From Candidatus Aenigmatarchaeota archaeon (GTDB lineage: Archaea > Aenigmatarchaeota > Aenigmatarchaeia > JACPZZ01): a DNA stretch of 18,140 bases. The translations under genes were made by a program, and so were the position numbers. The DNA lies in assembly GCA_016177205.1 (NCBI GenBank), contig JACOVS010000013.1:1-18140 (forward strand), written 5' to 3'. The notes under the pieces are model-generated. The model did no database searches and was not told the origin of the DNA. It saw nothing but the letters and a program-made list of their open reading frames with translations. How positions within the stretch are numbered: the stretch's first letter is position 1; the number at the start of each line of letters is the position of its first letter. Shown piece after piece: positions 1 to 6,912 of the stretch.

Positions 1-24
1 AGGTATCGGCTGCGAGACTTAGAG

Positions 25-31
25 TTATTTA
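25..31 (+). promoter_or_regulatory. TATA-like box for the CxxC membrane protein
   Basis: TTATTTA is centred 27 nt upstream of the ATG at 55. This is the spacing expected for a leaderless archaeal transcript, and it favours the ATG at 55 over the in-frame ATG at 31, which lies at the box itself. Nothing else can be said about bases 1-24. Confidence 0.5.
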
Positions 32-54
32 TGCCCGGCCAGCATCTGTATAGT

Positions 55-612
55 ATGAATAAATCAAAAATCATGCATAAAGCGTTTACAGAAGTTTTCA
101 GCAGTAGGAATTACATGGCGCTTGGCATCGCCTCAATGTTGATATGGATCGTTTTAGGCGTCGCTTTTACCAATGTCAGATCAATATCTAATTCGTTAAC
201 ACTCCAGGCGCCCCTGGCACTCAGGCTGGAAATATTGTACCATTCGCTTTTGACTTCGCTCTCCGTGTACGATAAAACAACAGCCTTTTTCCTTTTGGCA
301 ACGGCAATCCTAGTCGCGATTAACGTCCCGCTGATGGTTTATAGTTTAAGAAAAACACAGGTAAATCCGTCGAGTCCTTTCGGCTTTGCAGGCCTGGTAA
401 CAGGCACAATATCCTCGACATGCGCCGCATGCGCGACCAGCCTTGTTTCGCTTTTGGGATTGTCGGGCGCTATACTGGCTTTGCCTTTCAGGGGCGCTGA
501 GATAGGGGTATTAACACTGGCACTTCTATCGTTCTCATTGTACAGGACATCTGTAAGTGTAATAAACGCGAAAGTGTGCCGGCCGACCGGAAAAGTTAGC
601 CGCAGAAAATAA
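55..612 (+). CDS. Membrane protein with intramembrane CxxC, possibly metal-related
   Basis: A 185-aa integral membrane protein with four likely hydrophobic segments (about residues 22-40, 76-97, 108-143 and 148-165) and a basic C-terminus. A Cys-Ala-Ala-Cys motif (C123, C126) lies inside the third segment and is followed by a Leu-Leu-Gly-Leu-Ser-Gly-Ala stretch. Vicinal cysteines in a helix followed by such a stretch recall MerT/MerF-type mercury transporters, but I could not confirm homology. The start was chosen from the TATA-like box at 25-31; an in-frame ATG at 31 would add eight residues. The gene sits next to a small cysteine-rich protein and a ZIP transporter, so a role in thiol or metal handling at the cytoplasmic membrane is inferred. 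The family is not recognised with certainty. Confidence 0.75.
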   Translation: MNKSKIMHKAFTEVFSSRNYMALGIASMLIWIVLGVAFTNVRSISNSLTLQAPLALRLEILYHSLLTSLSVYDKTTAFFLLATAILVAINVPLMVYSLRKTQVNPSSPFGFAGLVTGTISSTCAACATSLVSLLGLSGAILALPFRGAEIGVLTLALLSFSLYRTSVSVINAKVCRPTGKVSRRK

Positions 613-613
613 A

Positions 614-772
614 TTATCTCGCTAAAGCCAGCGCCGTCAGTTTAGGGTTGCAGGCGTTGTGCGTTTTGCAGAAATTCTCGCACTCTTTCGCGGTTTCGGC
701 ATCGGCGTATTTGAACCCGCACTCGTCGCATGCGAAAACCGTTTTATCCCCCCACACTTTTGAGGACACCAT
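614..772 (-). CDS. Small cysteine-rich (zinc-ribbon-like) protein, 52 aa
   Basis: A 52-aa reading frame starts with ATG at 772 and ends with TAA at 614. It encodes Cys15-x2-Cys18-Gly-Phe-x-Tyr, then an Ala/Glu-rich helix with Cys31 and Cys35, then His38 and Cys41 followed by Asn. Tiny archaeal proteins of this kind (CxxCGxxYxD, a helix, then CExxC and a HxxCN-like ending) are common next to membrane transport genes and are presumed to bind metal; none is named here with certainty. It converges on the membrane protein ending at 612, leaving one base between them, and diverges from the ZIP gene. A TATA-like box lies about 24 nt upstream (792-799). A longer open frame overlaps on the same strand but lacks this motif pattern, so I take it to be spurious. 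Confidence 0.75.
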   Translation of the reverse strand: MVSSKVWGDKTVFACDECGFKYADAETAKECENFCKTHNACNPKLTALALAR

Positions 773-783
773 ACATTCCTATC

Positions 784-805
784 GGCGGCTTTATTTAAAA
801 CCGCC
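784..805. promoter_or_regulatory. Inverted repeat over the TATA box between the Cys-rich and ZIP genes
   Basis: A 22-nt imperfect palindrome, with arms GGCGG and CCGCC and nine of eleven positions complementary. It encloses the minus-strand TATA-like box (TATTTAAA, 792-799) that serves the cysteine-rich gene, and it abuts the plus-strand box (TTAAATA, 806-812). A dimeric repressor bound here would block TBP on the minus strand and might affect both genes. That it is an operator is an inference. Confidence 0.45.
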
Positions 806-812
806 TTAAATA
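806..812 (+). promoter_or_regulatory. TATA-like box for the ZIP transporter
   Basis: TTAAATA is centred 27 nt upstream of the ATG at 836, which fits a leaderless start. Confidence 0.5.
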
Positions 813-835
813 ATAGCAAAAACGAATGAAATCTC

Positions 836-1573
836 ATGCTTGACGTTTTTGCCTACGGCCTTGCAAGCGTTTTTGTTGTAAGCGCCATATCCTTAATAGG
901 CATTCTCGCGATACCGGCGAAATCTAAGAACCTGATATATCTGGTTAGTTTCTCCGCAGGCGCGTTGTTCGGGGACTCGTTTATCCACCTTTTGCCTGAA
1001 ACCATAGAAATGGGCTTCACCGGCGCGACACCGATCTATATACTATCCGGGATCGTCACCATGTTCGTGGTCGAAAAGATAATCCACTGGCACCACTCCC
1101 ACGGCCGGCCCAACCCGAACGCGCACGTAAAGCCTTTCGTTTTCATGAACCTGATCGGCGACGGCGTCCACAACTTCATCGATGGCCTTGTGATAGGCAG
1201 CAGTTATTTAGTTAACATCCAGCTGGGCATAGCCACATCCCTTGCTGTCGTCTTCCATGAAATACCCCAGGAAATAGGCGACTTCGGCGTTCTTCTGAAG
1301 GGCGGCGTAAACAGAAAAAAGGCGGTAGTGCTTAACTTGTTTTCGGCATTGGCGGCTGTGGCAGGACTTTTGGTTTCTATGGCGGTCAGCGGCTATATCG
1401 AAGGCTTTGTGTCAATGATGGTGCCGTTCACCATAGGAAATTTCGTCTACATAGCCGGCTCCGACCTGATACCGGAGCTGCACAAGGAAAAGAAAACCGC
1501 GAAGTCCGCGGCGCAGCTTGTCTCGTTTGTGCTAGGGATAGTTGTGATGTACCTGCTTCTATTGGCCGAATAA
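836..1573 (+). CDS. ZIP-family divalent metal transporter
   Basis: A 245-aa polytopic membrane protein of the ZIP (SLC39/ZupT) family, which moves Zn2+, Fe2+ or related divalent ions into the cytosol. The helix-4 signature H112-N-F-x-D116-G and the helix-5 signature H141-E-x-P-x-E146-x-G-D149-F are both present and form the binuclear metal site in this family. A short His cluster (H84, H86, H87, H89) lies in the loop before helix 4, as is usual in ZIPs. The form of the helix-5 motif is closest to the LIV-1/GufA branches. About seven or eight hydrophobic segments fill the protein and the length is normal. It is divergent from the small cysteine-rich gene across an inverted repeat, which fits metal-dependent control. 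Confidence 0.95.
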   Translation: MLDVFAYGLASVFVVSAISLIGILAIPAKSKNLIYLVSFSAGALFGDSFIHLLPETIEMGFTGATPIYILSGIVTMFVVEKIIHWHHSHGRPNPNAHVKPFVFMNLIGDGVHNFIDGLVIGSSYLVNIQLGIATSLAVVFHEIPQEIGDFGVLLKGGVNRKKAVVLNLFSALAAVAGLLVSMAVSGYIEGFVSMMVPFTIGNFVYIAGSDLIPELHKEKKTAKSAAQLVSFVLGIVVMYLLLLAE

Positions 1574-1602
1574 AATTTAAGTGTAAAACGGTATTTAGTA
1601 TT

Positions 1603-2181
1603 ATGAACCTGTCCAAGTTCGGAAGAGCGATAAAGCGTGTAGACGGCGCGATAAAAGATGCCGAAGGTTATCTGGGCATATCCGGCAAAGACGGCCCGTC
1701 GGCCCTTGCCGCGCACCTGGCGTACCAGTCGGCCGCGGACAGGATGGCAGGAATCATGCCAAAAGACCAGAAAGAAAAAACGGCTTATGAGCAGCGCGTA
1801 CGGCGTTTGAACCAGCTGGCGGCGATGATCGTTGCGACAGGAACAGCAACGGCAAGGGTTTGGACGTTAGACGCGCAGGGATACATGGACAGCGCGGCTG
1901 ATAGCGCGCGACTGGCTGCCGGGGAGATAAAAAACCCTGCCGTAGACAAGAAATGGTGGAAAGATTATTTCAGCCGAAGGACGCGTTCAGATTACGAACT
2001 GGCAGACAGGTTTCTGGACAGGGCCGAGGATGAGCTTGAAGCCATGGGAGATCTGGCCCGGCAAGCCAAAAGCGTTGAGCTGGGCTTGGAGGTGGGAAGA
2101 CAGCAGGACAGGGTCGCCAGCCTGAGAAAAGAATTGGAAAATAAAAGGGTCAGTACGTCAAAACCCACAAAAGTATCGTAG
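1603..2181 (+). CDS. Unrecognised soluble helical protein
   Basis: A 192-aa protein with no signal peptide or membrane segment. It is Ala-, Arg- and Glu-rich and looks almost entirely helical. The C-terminal 60 residues have heptad-like spacing of Leu and Val with many charges and probably form a coiled coil (about 132-182). A Lys-Trp-Trp-Lys motif lies near residue 118. I do not recognise a family. A TATA-like AAATTTAA (1573-1580) is centred 26 nt before the ATG, so a leaderless start is likely and the gene has its own promoter although it follows the ZIP gene. Its last 32 nt overlap the 3' end of the opposing membrane-protein gene. Confidence 0.75.
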   Translation: MNLSKFGRAIKRVDGAIKDAEGYLGISGKDGPSALAAHLAYQSAADRMAGIMPKDQKEKTAYEQRVRRLNQLAAMIVATGTATARVWTLDAQGYMDSAADSARLAAGEIKNPAVDKKWWKDYFSRRTRSDYELADRFLDRAEDELEAMGDLARQAKSVELGLEVGRQQDRVASLRKELENKRVSTSKPTKVS

Positions 2182-2530
2182 CCACAACAACTTTCAGCAA
2201 AGCGACCTTTTGCACCCATTTGTCCGGCTTCTTCAAAATAATTTTGACCGCATCCCTGTGCATGCCGTTGTACACCAGGAAACTTCCTGCCAGGAGTGCG
2301 CCGCCGAAAACTGAAACCAGCACAGCCTCAAGGCTGGTTAACCTCGCAACCAGCAAAAGCATTATCAGGCCTGTCGCAAGTAAAACGAAGCTGAAAGCGT
2401 AGGACCAGTTTTTGCTTGTTTTTGCAAAATCCTTCGCCCAGCTTTTCACCTTTTTGGGCCAGAAAACCGCGAGCAACCGCGTGGCAATGATCAGCAAAAG
2501 GAACAGGGACGCGATAGCTTTTAACGCCAT
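2150..2530 (-). CDS. Small four-helix membrane protein, unknown function
   Basis: A 126-aa protein with four predicted membrane segments (about residues 4-24, 45-64, 66-89 and 106-125). A basic loop with several Lys and Trp residues (about 25-42) separates segments 1 and 2, and a basic loop with His, Arg and Lys residues lies at 90-104. Gly and Leu dominate the helices. No catalytic motif is seen and the family is not recognised. The minus-strand TATA-like box AATATATA (2550-2557) is centred 24 nt upstream of the ATG. The gene converges on, and overlaps by 32 nt, the preceding plus-strand gene, and is divergent from the HD-domain gene. Confidence 0.7.
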   Translation of the reverse strand: MALKAIASLFLLLIIATRLLAVFWPKKVKSWAKDFAKTSKNWSYAFSFVLLATGLIMLLLVARLTSLEAVLVSVFGGALLAGSFLVYNGMHRDAVKIILKKPDKWVQKVALLKVVVATILLWVLTY

Positions 2531-2588
2531 AATTAGAAATCGTCCCGGTAATATATATCTCTTTTTTAAGATCTTTTATGATCGGTTT

Positions 2589-3560
2589 ATGATAATCAAA
2601 GACCCCATTTACGGCACTTTCGATGTCAATGAGCCTGTTTTGGCAGAGCTTATCAGCTCCGGGCCTGTGCAGCGTTTGAAAAGGATCGCACAATACGGAG
2701 TTCCCAACAGATATTATGTTTTCAAAAATTTCAGCCGTTACGAGCATTCGGTCGGCGTCATGCTGCTTGTCCGCAGGCTCGGTGCCAGCATCGAGGAGCA
2801 GGCTGCAGGTTTGCTTCATGACGTCTCGCACACCGCGTTTTCGCATGTCGTGGACTGGCTGTTGGGAAGCGGCGAAAAAGAAGACCACCAGGACAAGATC
2901 CATTCTGAAATATTCATGAACTCGGAACTTCCGGTCATACTGGAAAAACACGACTTGGGCGTCAGGAAGGTATCCGACTACAAGAACTTCCCCCTTGTTG
3001 AGCAGCCCACGCCAAGGTTATGTGCGGACAGGATAGATTACGCATTGCGCGAGTTCCGGTTGTGGGCAGCGCCTTCCATTGTCGGTGAATGCTTTAGCTC
3101 GTTAACAACGAAGGACGGCAGGATGGTGTTTTCTTCGAAAATAACGGCCAAAAAGTTTGCGGAAGCGTTTCTCAATTGCCAGATGGTGCACTGGGGCGGC
3201 CCGCAGGCGACAATCAGGTACACGCTGCTTGCAGCGGCGTTGCGCATAGCCACGGAAAATAAAATCATATCGGAAAACGATTTATTGAACGACGACGAAT
3301 TTGTGCTGGAAAAACTGGAGAACTGCGCCAACGCAGGGGTTAAAAGGTATCTGCGGATGCTGGCCGATAAGAATCTATTGGTGGTAGAAGATCCGCACAA
3401 TCCGCAATACATTATGAAGAAAAAGTTCCGCTACGTGGATCCCGAGTACACCGAAAACGGCGAAGTTTTTACTTTAACCGATACCGACAACGGGTTTAAA
3501 GCCCTTCTTGAGGAGAACAGAAGGATAAACAGTCAGGGCCTGAAGTTAAGCATTAAGTAG
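2589..3560 (+). CDS. HD-domain phosphohydrolase (COG1078/SAMHD1-like)
   Basis: A 323-aa metal-dependent phosphohydrolase of the HD superfamily. Motifs in order are an N-terminal Lys-Asp-Pro-Ile-Tyr-Gly (4-9), Gln28-Arg29-Leu-x-x-Ile, Arg50-Tyr-Glu-His53-Ser, the core His77-Asp78 within Leu-Leu-His-Asp-Val-Ser-His-Thr-Ala-Phe-Ser-His, and an Ala-Asp147-Arg-Ile-Asp150-Tyr motif holding the last metal ligand. This arrangement is typical of COG1078 proteins, relatives of SAMHD1 and dGTPases; the actual substrate (dNTP or another nucleotide) cannot be read from sequence. The ATG at 2589 is chosen because the protein homology begins there and an AT-rich box (2562-2570) lies about 23 nt upstream; the longer frame from 2412 would run antisense over the neighbouring gene. 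The GTPase gene follows after 9 nt. Confidence 0.9.
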   Translation: MIIKDPIYGTFDVNEPVLAELISSGPVQRLKRIAQYGVPNRYYVFKNFSRYEHSVGVMLLVRRLGASIEEQAAGLLHDVSHTAFSHVVDWLLGSGEKEDHQDKIHSEIFMNSELPVILEKHDLGVRKVSDYKNFPLVEQPTPRLCADRIDYALREFRLWAAPSIVGECFSSLTTKDGRMVFSSKITAKKFAEAFLNCQMVHWGGPQATIRYTLLAAALRIATENKIISENDLLNDDEFVLEKLENCANAGVKRYLRMLADKNLLVVEDPHNPQYIMKKKFRYVDPEYTENGEVFTLTDTDNGFKALLEENRRINSQGLKLSIK

Positions 3561-3566
3561 GGTGAT
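3560..3566 (+). promoter_or_regulatory. Shine-Dalgarno site for the GTPase gene
   Basis: GGGTGAT, overlapping the stop codon of the HD gene, is complementary to the archaeal 16S rRNA 3' end (AUCACCU). It sits just before the ATG at 3570. This marks an internal operon gene translated with a ribosome-binding site, in contrast to the leaderless first genes of this window. Confidence 0.7.
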
Positions 3567-3569
3567 TTA

Positions 3570-4328
3570 ATGGGTAAAAACAGGTTTTTGGCAAAGTCAT
3601 CCGGTTTCCGTTACAGGATAAGGCGCATCATCGAGAGCGCCGATTTGGTTGTCGAAATTCTGGACGCGCGCGATGCCTGGGGAACCAGAAACAGCGAATT
3701 GGAAAAACTGGTAAAGGGGCGTGGCAAAAGGCTTTTGACAGTGGTTAACAAAGCGGATCTCGTTAAAAGCGTCGATTATCCGGAGTCTTCAAAGATCTGT
3801 GTAATATCCTCTAAAAACCGCGGAAGCGCTGCGATTCTGAAGGAGTTCATAAGGTCCAACCTTCCTAAAAAACCGGCGCGCGTAGCAATTGTAGGCTATC
3901 CAAACGTGGGAAAGTCGACGATAATAAATCTTCTTAAGGGCCGCAGATCCGCTTCCGTCGCGCCGATACCAGGCCACACAAAAGGCGTTCAATGGGTTCG
4001 TATCGACGAGGACATACTCCTTCTTGATTCGCCCGGCGTCGTACCTAGCTACGAAAGGGATGAGATTTCAATCGCGTTGAAAGGCGCGATCGAAGCCGAC
4101 CAGATTAAAAACCCCGAGTATGTTGCGCATAAAATCCTGGAAAAAGTTATGCGTGAAAACCCGGCCGCGATAGAAAAAACTTACGACATTAAACTGGCGT
4201 CAAACGACCCCCAGGAAGTTCTTAGTTTGATCGCAACCAGGCGCGGCCGCCTGCTGAAACGCAACGAACCGGACACGCTTAACGCAGCGAAAACCGTTAT
4301 ACGGGATCGTTACAAAGGAAAAATCTGA
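3570..4328 (+). CDS. Circularly permuted GTPase (RbgA/YlqF type), ribosome assembly
   Basis: A 252-aa GTPase with permuted motif order: Asp-Ala-Arg-Asp (32-35), G4 Asn60-Lys-Ala-Asp63, G5 Ser-Ser-Lys (80-82), then G1 Gly-Tyr-Pro-Asn-Val-Gly-Lys-Ser (109-116), G2 Pro-Gly-His-Thr-Lys-Gly (134-139) and G3 Asp-Ser-Pro-Gly (153-156). This order defines the YlqF/RbgA/YawG group, which acts in maturation of the large ribosomal subunit. A C-terminal helical domain follows, as in RbgA, and the basic N-terminus suits RNA contact. It is co-transcribed with the HD phosphohydrolase (9-nt gap, Shine-Dalgarno site at the stop codon). The family is clear; the rRNA role is known for bacterial and eukaryotic members and inferred here. 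Confidence 0.93.
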   Translation: MGKNRFLAKSSGFRYRIRRIIESADLVVEILDARDAWGTRNSELEKLVKGRGKRLLTVVNKADLVKSVDYPESSKICVISSKNRGSAAILKEFIRSNLPKKPARVAIVGYPNVGKSTIINLLKGRRSASVAPIPGHTKGVQWVRIDEDILLLDSPGVVPSYERDEISIALKGAIEADQIKNPEYVAHKILEKVMRENPAAIEKTYDIKLASNDPQEVLSLIATRRGRLLKRNEPDTLNAAKTVIRDRYKGKI

Positions 4329-4336
4329 TTATTAAA
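4329..4336 (+). promoter_or_regulatory. TATA-like box for the 539-aa membrane protein
   Basis: TTATTAAA is centred about 26 nt upstream of the ATG at 4359. A leaderless start is expected. Confidence 0.45.
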
Positions 4337-4358
4337 CCTTGCCGGATAATTAACCGGT

Positions 4359-5978
4359 ATGGAATGGGCCGGTGTTTTTCTTTCTCTGGGCTTTGCAGGC
4401 TTTTTCACACTGTGGGCCTTTCTGGCAGGCGCCATCGGCGTATTCGGTGTATTCAAAGGGTCGTTTGCCCGCAACGTGCTGCTTTCGTGGGTATTCGGGA
4501 TATTTTTGGTTTCTGTGTCGCCGATAGGCTCGATTATTCTGGCTGCGTTCGTCAGAATGTTCGCCTTCGGCCTGTCAAGGCTTACCAAGGCTGAGATAGG
4601 GCACATATTCGTTTTCGAGGACATGAAGAAGACGAAAACAAGCAGGCTTTCCTGGGTTTTCATCCCGTTTGTGATTTTATTTTTCCTATACGCCGTCGCG
4701 GCCTTGTACGCTCCTCCGATGGAAGTCGGGTGGTACAATATGAAAGACGCACCTGTTGTCGAACTAACAAGCGAGCCCTCGTCGGCCGTGTCGGAAATAG
4801 CATGGGACGACATAAAGGGGATGCGCCTAGTATCGCAGGAGTACGCCTTGCAGATACCGAAGACCCTGATAAGCGAGACGGGCTGGAAATTGTCAGACAG
4901 CTGGGACGGGGTTTATCCTATCAACGGCACATTGTACTGGGTTTCCAGCTACGAGCCTTCGACACTGATAAACAGCGGCAATCCTTCTCCGGCGTACGTT
5001 TTGATCAGCGGGCAGGACCCGTCGGACAGGAAAAAAATATACGAGAATATAGAATATTCCGAAGAGCGCGGAAAACTGCCTGAAATCATTTACCAGTTGT
5101 GGAAAGGCAAGATCCGTGATATAAACCTGATCCTGTGGCTGAAGTATCCCTTCTTCGAATTCGGGGATCCCATTTTAACGCACAACGATAAAGGGCCGGT
5201 CTGGATAAAGCCCGCTAAAATAAGCCTGCCCACCGCATTTCTGGTCAGGTTTTACGCGTCCCAGGCCGGGGTAGTTGCGCTGGAAAACGACGGAAACGTT
5301 TTGTTTTATTCAACGGAACAGATCAGGTCCGGCTCTGCGCCTTCATGGCTCGAGAACCAGATACTGATAGACGAGGATTACAGCGAGCTGCGGGTTTACA
5401 AATGGGCAAAGTACAGGTACTGGAACGATTTCCTGAATTATTATTTCCAGCATGAGAATGTTTTTGAAATCGCGCAGGACCTCTATTTCCAGTACGACAA
5501 GGCGAGTAACAGGAACTACGCGTTAATACAATTGGAACCGGAAGGCCGCGAACGCAAATCCATAACGCATTTCATCGAGATAGAATCATCGGGCCGTAAT
5601 TTCGGTGCCGTCACAATATACGATTCGCGAAGACTTGAGTTAATAGGGCCCGAACGCGCGCTGGACGACGTCCGCGGCGAGGTTAGCATCTACAAGAACT
5701 GGTACCCGTTGCAGCCGTTATTCAAAAAAATACGCGACGGTTACTTCTATGTCGTGCCCGTTTACTCCGGGGATTTCGAGTCAATGGTTTTGCGCGGCGT
5801 CGCTGTCGTAGACGCGAAACGCGAACAGGTTAAATTATTCAAGTGGGCGGAGGTGCCGGAAGAAATCGGCGTGACACAGGCAGAGACAGAACAACCCGCC
5901 GATTCTTTGAAAGGCTGCACGATAATATCGACGCAGAAGATTGACAATAAATTGAGGGTCACGATGGAGTGCAGTTAA
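4359..5978 (+). CDS. Membrane-anchored protein with large C-terminal domain, unknown function
   Basis: A 539-aa protein. Three N-terminal hydrophobic segments (about 5-32, 39-70 and 98-118) are followed by a soluble region of about 420 residues. By the positive-inside rule the basic loop between segments 2 and 3 (Lys-rich, about 73-97) would be cytoplasmic, placing the large domain outside the cell. That domain is rich in Tyr, Trp and acidic residues, is dominated by apparent beta strands, and shows many Trp/Tyr-Pro and Gly-Asp turns; it contains only one cysteine pair, near the C-terminus. I do not recognise any family. It is transcribed from its own promoter and converges on tfs with a 6-nt gap. 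Cell-envelope or surface function is possible but not shown. Confidence 0.8.
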   Translation: MEWAGVFLSLGFAGFFTLWAFLAGAIGVFGVFKGSFARNVLLSWVFGIFLVSVSPIGSIILAAFVRMFAFGLSRLTKAEIGHIFVFEDMKKTKTSRLSWVFIPFVILFFLYAVAALYAPPMEVGWYNMKDAPVVELTSEPSSAVSEIAWDDIKGMRLVSQEYALQIPKTLISETGWKLSDSWDGVYPINGTLYWVSSYEPSTLINSGNPSPAYVLISGQDPSDRKKIYENIEYSEERGKLPEIIYQLWKGKIRDINLILWLKYPFFEFGDPILTHNDKGPVWIKPAKISLPTAFLVRFYASQAGVVALENDGNVLFYSTEQIRSGSAPSWLENQILIDEDYSELRVYKWAKYRYWNDFLNYYFQHENVFEIAQDLYFQYDKASNRNYALIQLEPEGRERKSITHFIEIESSGRNFGAVTIYDSRRLELIGPERALDDVRGEVSIYKNWYPLQPLFKKIRDGYFYVVPVYSGDFESMVLRGVAVVDAKREQVKLFKWAEVPEEIGVTQAETEQPADSLKGCTIISTQKIDNKLRVTMECS

Positions 5979-5984
5979 TCCTGA

Positions 5985-6314
5985 TTAACTATACTGTCTC
6001 CACGAATGCTTGCACTTCGGATTTGTGCAACGGAAAAACAATGTGGGCGCCTCGTCGCCGCTGCGTGTCTGTTGTAACCACCAGAACGCTTCGGTGTGCG
6101 CGCATTTCGGGCACGTAACAACGGTTTTCGGAAGGCTCGGGAATTCTTTTTCTACTACGACAACCTCCGGCTCTTCGTGGTTTATGTGTTCGGAAATCTT
6201 GAAAGAACGCTTCTGGAAATGTTTCTTCGTGCCGCACGTACGGCAAACCAGCAGGGCCTTTCCGCCTTTCTTCTGCGGCATCATCATGCTGGAGCATTTT
6301 TGGCAAAATTCCAT
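5985..6314 (-). CDS. tfs: Transcription elongation factor TFS (TFIIS-like)
   Basis: A 109-aa two-zinc-ribbon protein. The N-terminal ribbon has C4, C7, C24 and C27; the C-terminal ribbon has C68, C71, C96 and C101. The acidic tip Asp87-Glu88, in an Arg-Ser-Gly-Asp-Glu-Ala-Pro-Thr context, reaches into the RNA polymerase active site and stimulates transcript cleavage in TFIIS and archaeal TFS. Length and ending (Phe-x-Cys-x4-Cys-x-His-x-Trp-Arg) are normal for TFS and separate it from Rpo9-only proteins. Unlike most first genes here it has a leader of about 20 nt with a strong Shine-Dalgarno AAGGAGA (6321-6327) and a TATA box at 6356-6364. It is a single-gene unit. Confidence 0.96.
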   Translation of the reverse strand: MEFCQKCSSMMMPQKKGGKALLVCRTCGTKKHFQKRSFKISEHINHEEPEVVVVEKEFPSLPKTVVTCPKCAHTEAFWWLQQTRSGDEAPTLFFRCTNPKCKHSWRQYS

Positions 6315-6320
6315 TTTATC

Positions 6321-6364
6321 TCTCCTTTAAACAAGGTTGATATTCGATTGTTTTGCTTATATAC
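6321..6364 (-). promoter_or_regulatory. tfs promoter (TATA) and Shine-Dalgarno leader
   Basis: On the minus strand a GTATATAAG box (6356-6364) predicts a transcription start near 6334. The resulting 20-nt leader holds AAGGAGA (6321-6327) just ahead of the ATG at 6314. This is the clearest leadered first-gene transcript in the window. Confidence 0.6.
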
Positions 6365-6417
6365 AACATAATCCTTGTTTCCTTTTCTATTATCATCTAT
6401 TTATGTAGGTGCGCGCG

Positions 6418-6912
6418 TTAGCCGGCTTTGTAGACAGTGGGCGCAAGGACGTTGCATATCGCCGGAACAGAGTCGCAGATAATTATTTTTATCCAGCCCA
6501 AGTACGGTATTACGAACACGGCCCTCCCGACAATGTCCTTGCTTTCAATTTGTTTTTCCCAGTCGTGTTGCACGCCGCCGTTGTTGTCCCCGAGGGTTTG
6601 AAATGTGCCGTCGTCGTTTATTTTGTACAACCTGTGTATGACCGGCAACGGCTGGGACAATGTGTCAAAAACAATGACGTCCCCCACTTTAATATCCTGC
6701 GGTTCCGCGTGCTTTACGATGACCAAATCCCCCCTGTTTATGCTGGGTGACATCGATTCCGAAACTACGTCAATAACAGGCCTGCTCGTGCCAAGCAGAA
6801 GTATCAGGCCGTGGTAAATTAGGATCGCCATGAAAACGCCCAGCACGGCATAGGCGGCTGTTTCTGCAACATCGCGCAAAATATTATCGCTTTTTTTCTT
6901 ACGCTCTGCCAT
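6418..6912 (-). CDS. Type I signal peptidase (archaeal/ER type)
   Basis: A 164-aa signal peptidase that would cleave signal peptides from exported proteins at the membrane. One N-terminal membrane segment (about 17-40) is followed by Ser-Glu-Ser53-Met-Ser-Pro, which holds the catalytic Ser53. Val-Ile-His93-Arg places a His where bacterial enzymes have Lys, as in archaeal and Sec11-type enzymes, and Leu-Gly-Asp109-Asn-Asn is the conserved acidic motif. A second hydrophobic stretch lies near the C-terminus (133-157). The ATG at 6912 was chosen because upstream in-frame Met codons lie deeper inside the preceding gene; with this start the overlap with the DUF99 gene is 14 nt, implying translational coupling. 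Third gene of the rpo11-DUF99 operon. Confidence 0.93.
   Translation of the reverse strand: MAERKKKSDNILRDVAETAAYAVLGVFMAILIYHGLILLLGTSRPVIDVVSESMSPSINRGDLVIVKHAEPQDIKVGDVIVFDTLSQPLPVIHRLYKINDDGTFQTLGDNNGGVQHDWEKQIESKDIVGRAVFVIPYLGWIKIIICDSVPAICNVLAPTVYKAG

Noticed and set aside
637..837. 66-aa minus-strand open frame overlapping the small cysteine-rich gene
   Set aside because: Its translation lacks the ordered cysteine pattern, and its start lies beyond the likely promoter. The frame ending at 614 carries the convincing motif.
2412..2588. 59-residue N-terminal extension of the HD phosphohydrolase
   Set aside because: It runs antisense over the neighbouring membrane protein gene and its promoter, and homology begins at 2589.
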